Positions 63,565 to 64,000 of a stretch of 64,000 nt of DNA are shown piece after piece. Origin of the DNA: a virus; IMG/VR virus record IMGVR_UViG_3300037247_001602, positions 30,489 through 94,488 of that record. One strand, written 5' to 3'. The stretch's first letter is position 1. Every line of letters begins with the position of its first letter. The notes beneath the pieces are model-generated. The model was not told where the DNA came from. It worked only from the letters and a program-made list of their open reading frames with translations, and ran no database searches. A program made the translations under genes and the position numbers.

Positions 63565-63786
63565 TCATTCGATCAGCCCTTCCTTCTTGAGTAGATAGAG
63601 AAGATCGATTTGGCTTTTGACCGAGCAGCAGATCAACGCTCGTGGGGCGTTGTTCCAGATATTTGAATTCGTACCATCATCATTATAGGGGTCTTCGATT
63701 GGGTTTCCACCTGTGTTTCTGATATATTTTCGATATTTTTCCATCCATTCAGGCATCTTCCAGGTCTTCTTGGCTTTGGCTACCAT
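63565..63786 (-). CDS. Small unknown protein
   Basis: The ATG at 63786 overlaps the stop of the upstream gene; a TTG at 63792 has better ribosome-site spacing. About 73 residues, basic at the start. Its stop touches the arginine tRNA. Function unknown. Confidence 0.5.
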   Translation of the reverse strand: MVAKAKKTWKMPEWMEKYRKYIRNTGGNPIEDPYNDDGTNSNIWNNAPRALICCSVKSQIDLLYLLKKEGLIE

Positions 63787-64000
63787 GAGCAAGTGAACCT
63801 CACTATAGAAACATGCAAGGGGAGTTTTGAGGTATCGACTTCAAAGCCAGTCGTGTCATCTCGGCTGTATTTCTTAAGCCAACAAGGAAGATCCTTTGCC
63901 ATATCATACCGTGACCAGGACCCCACCCCAACGCCTGCTTCATCTGGGTCCTCATGATTGAAATACTTCTCGACTTCTTCGGGAATCGCAATCCCTGCTG
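63780..64000 (-). CDS. C-terminal part of an unknown protein (runs off window)
   Basis: A minus-strand frame open to the window edge and ending in TAG at 63780. At least 73 residues are visible, with E-E-V-E-K-Y-F-N-H-E-D and W-L-K-K-Y-S-R-D-D. Composition is more protein-like than the competing frame at 63803-63991, which I leave out. Function unknown. Confidence 0.55.
   Translation of the reverse strand, partial: AGIAIPEEVEKYFNHEDPDEAGVGVGSWSRYDMAKDLPCWLKKYSRDDTTGFEVDTSKLPLHVSIVRFTCSW

Noticed and set aside
63803-63991. 62-codon minus-strand open frame
   Set aside because: It competes with another frame that is open to the window edge, has protein-like composition and overlaps the next start codon.
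1-64000. CRISPR arrays, insertion sequences, integrase or attachment sites
   Set aside because: No regularly spaced repeats, transposase or recombinase motifs, or terminal duplications were seen on either strand; the HNH gene at 59047 is not within an intron.

Overview
The window reads as part of the genome of a large tailed bacteriophage (Caudoviricetes), most likely a myovirus. It encodes a portal protein, a Mu gpF-type minor head protein, a large terminase, a gpV-like baseplate spike protein, several fibre proteins, nine tRNAs and about eighty small genes with strong AGGAGG ribosome binding sites. Two lipoprotein signal peptides and sigma70-like promoters indicate a bacterial host; the sequence does not say which. 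Base composition is close to 50% GC throughout.

Layout. (1) 1-27646, mostly + strand, is the virion and transcription module: unknown head genes, portal (1874), fibre-like proteins (3866-8224), minor head protein (8871), then a single 2006-residue polypeptide that fuses complete beta and beta-prime RNA polymerase subunits (11286-17306). A SNF2/RapA-like ATPase, a basic protein, a phosphoesterase-ATP ligase, a baseplate spike protein and small structural or Cys-rich proteins follow. Three minus-strand genes or operons interrupt it (8248-8883, 10335-10580, 10729-11106). (2) 27692-41609 is a leftward array of small, mostly unknown genes, including a stand-alone CheY-like receiver, a ParB/Srx-like protein, a methyltransferase-like protein, a lipoprotein and many zinc-ribbon proteins. 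(3) 41748-49508, + strand, holds the putative small terminase, the large terminase, three tandem paralogous fibres with YadA-head-type repeats, and a sulfotransferase. (4) 49533-64000 is a second leftward array: NADAR-type protein, dUTPase, HNH endonuclease, ATP-grasp protein, a second lipoprotein, nine tRNAs and three tandem tRNA-sized RNA-like elements.

Transcription. Most operon boundaries on the minus strand carry GGTATAAG with no -35 box, often immediately after a rho-independent terminator. A few + strand promoters look like host sigma70 promoters with TTGACA/TTGATT and a 16-nt spacer. I infer two promoter classes, one possibly read by the phage polymerase. Several proteins of the virion module begin with the same tag, M-x-x-I-E-K-I-A, regardless of function; a virion-targeting or processing signal is the simplest explanation, and it would fit polymerase, ATPase and ligase being carried in the particle.

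The features most likely to be new are the fused polymerase with its coupled SNF2 partner, the IEKIA tag, the triple structured RNA element at 60535-60827, the tRNA set dominated by long-variable-arm species (all four serine isoacceptors), and visible gene conversion among the fibre genes.
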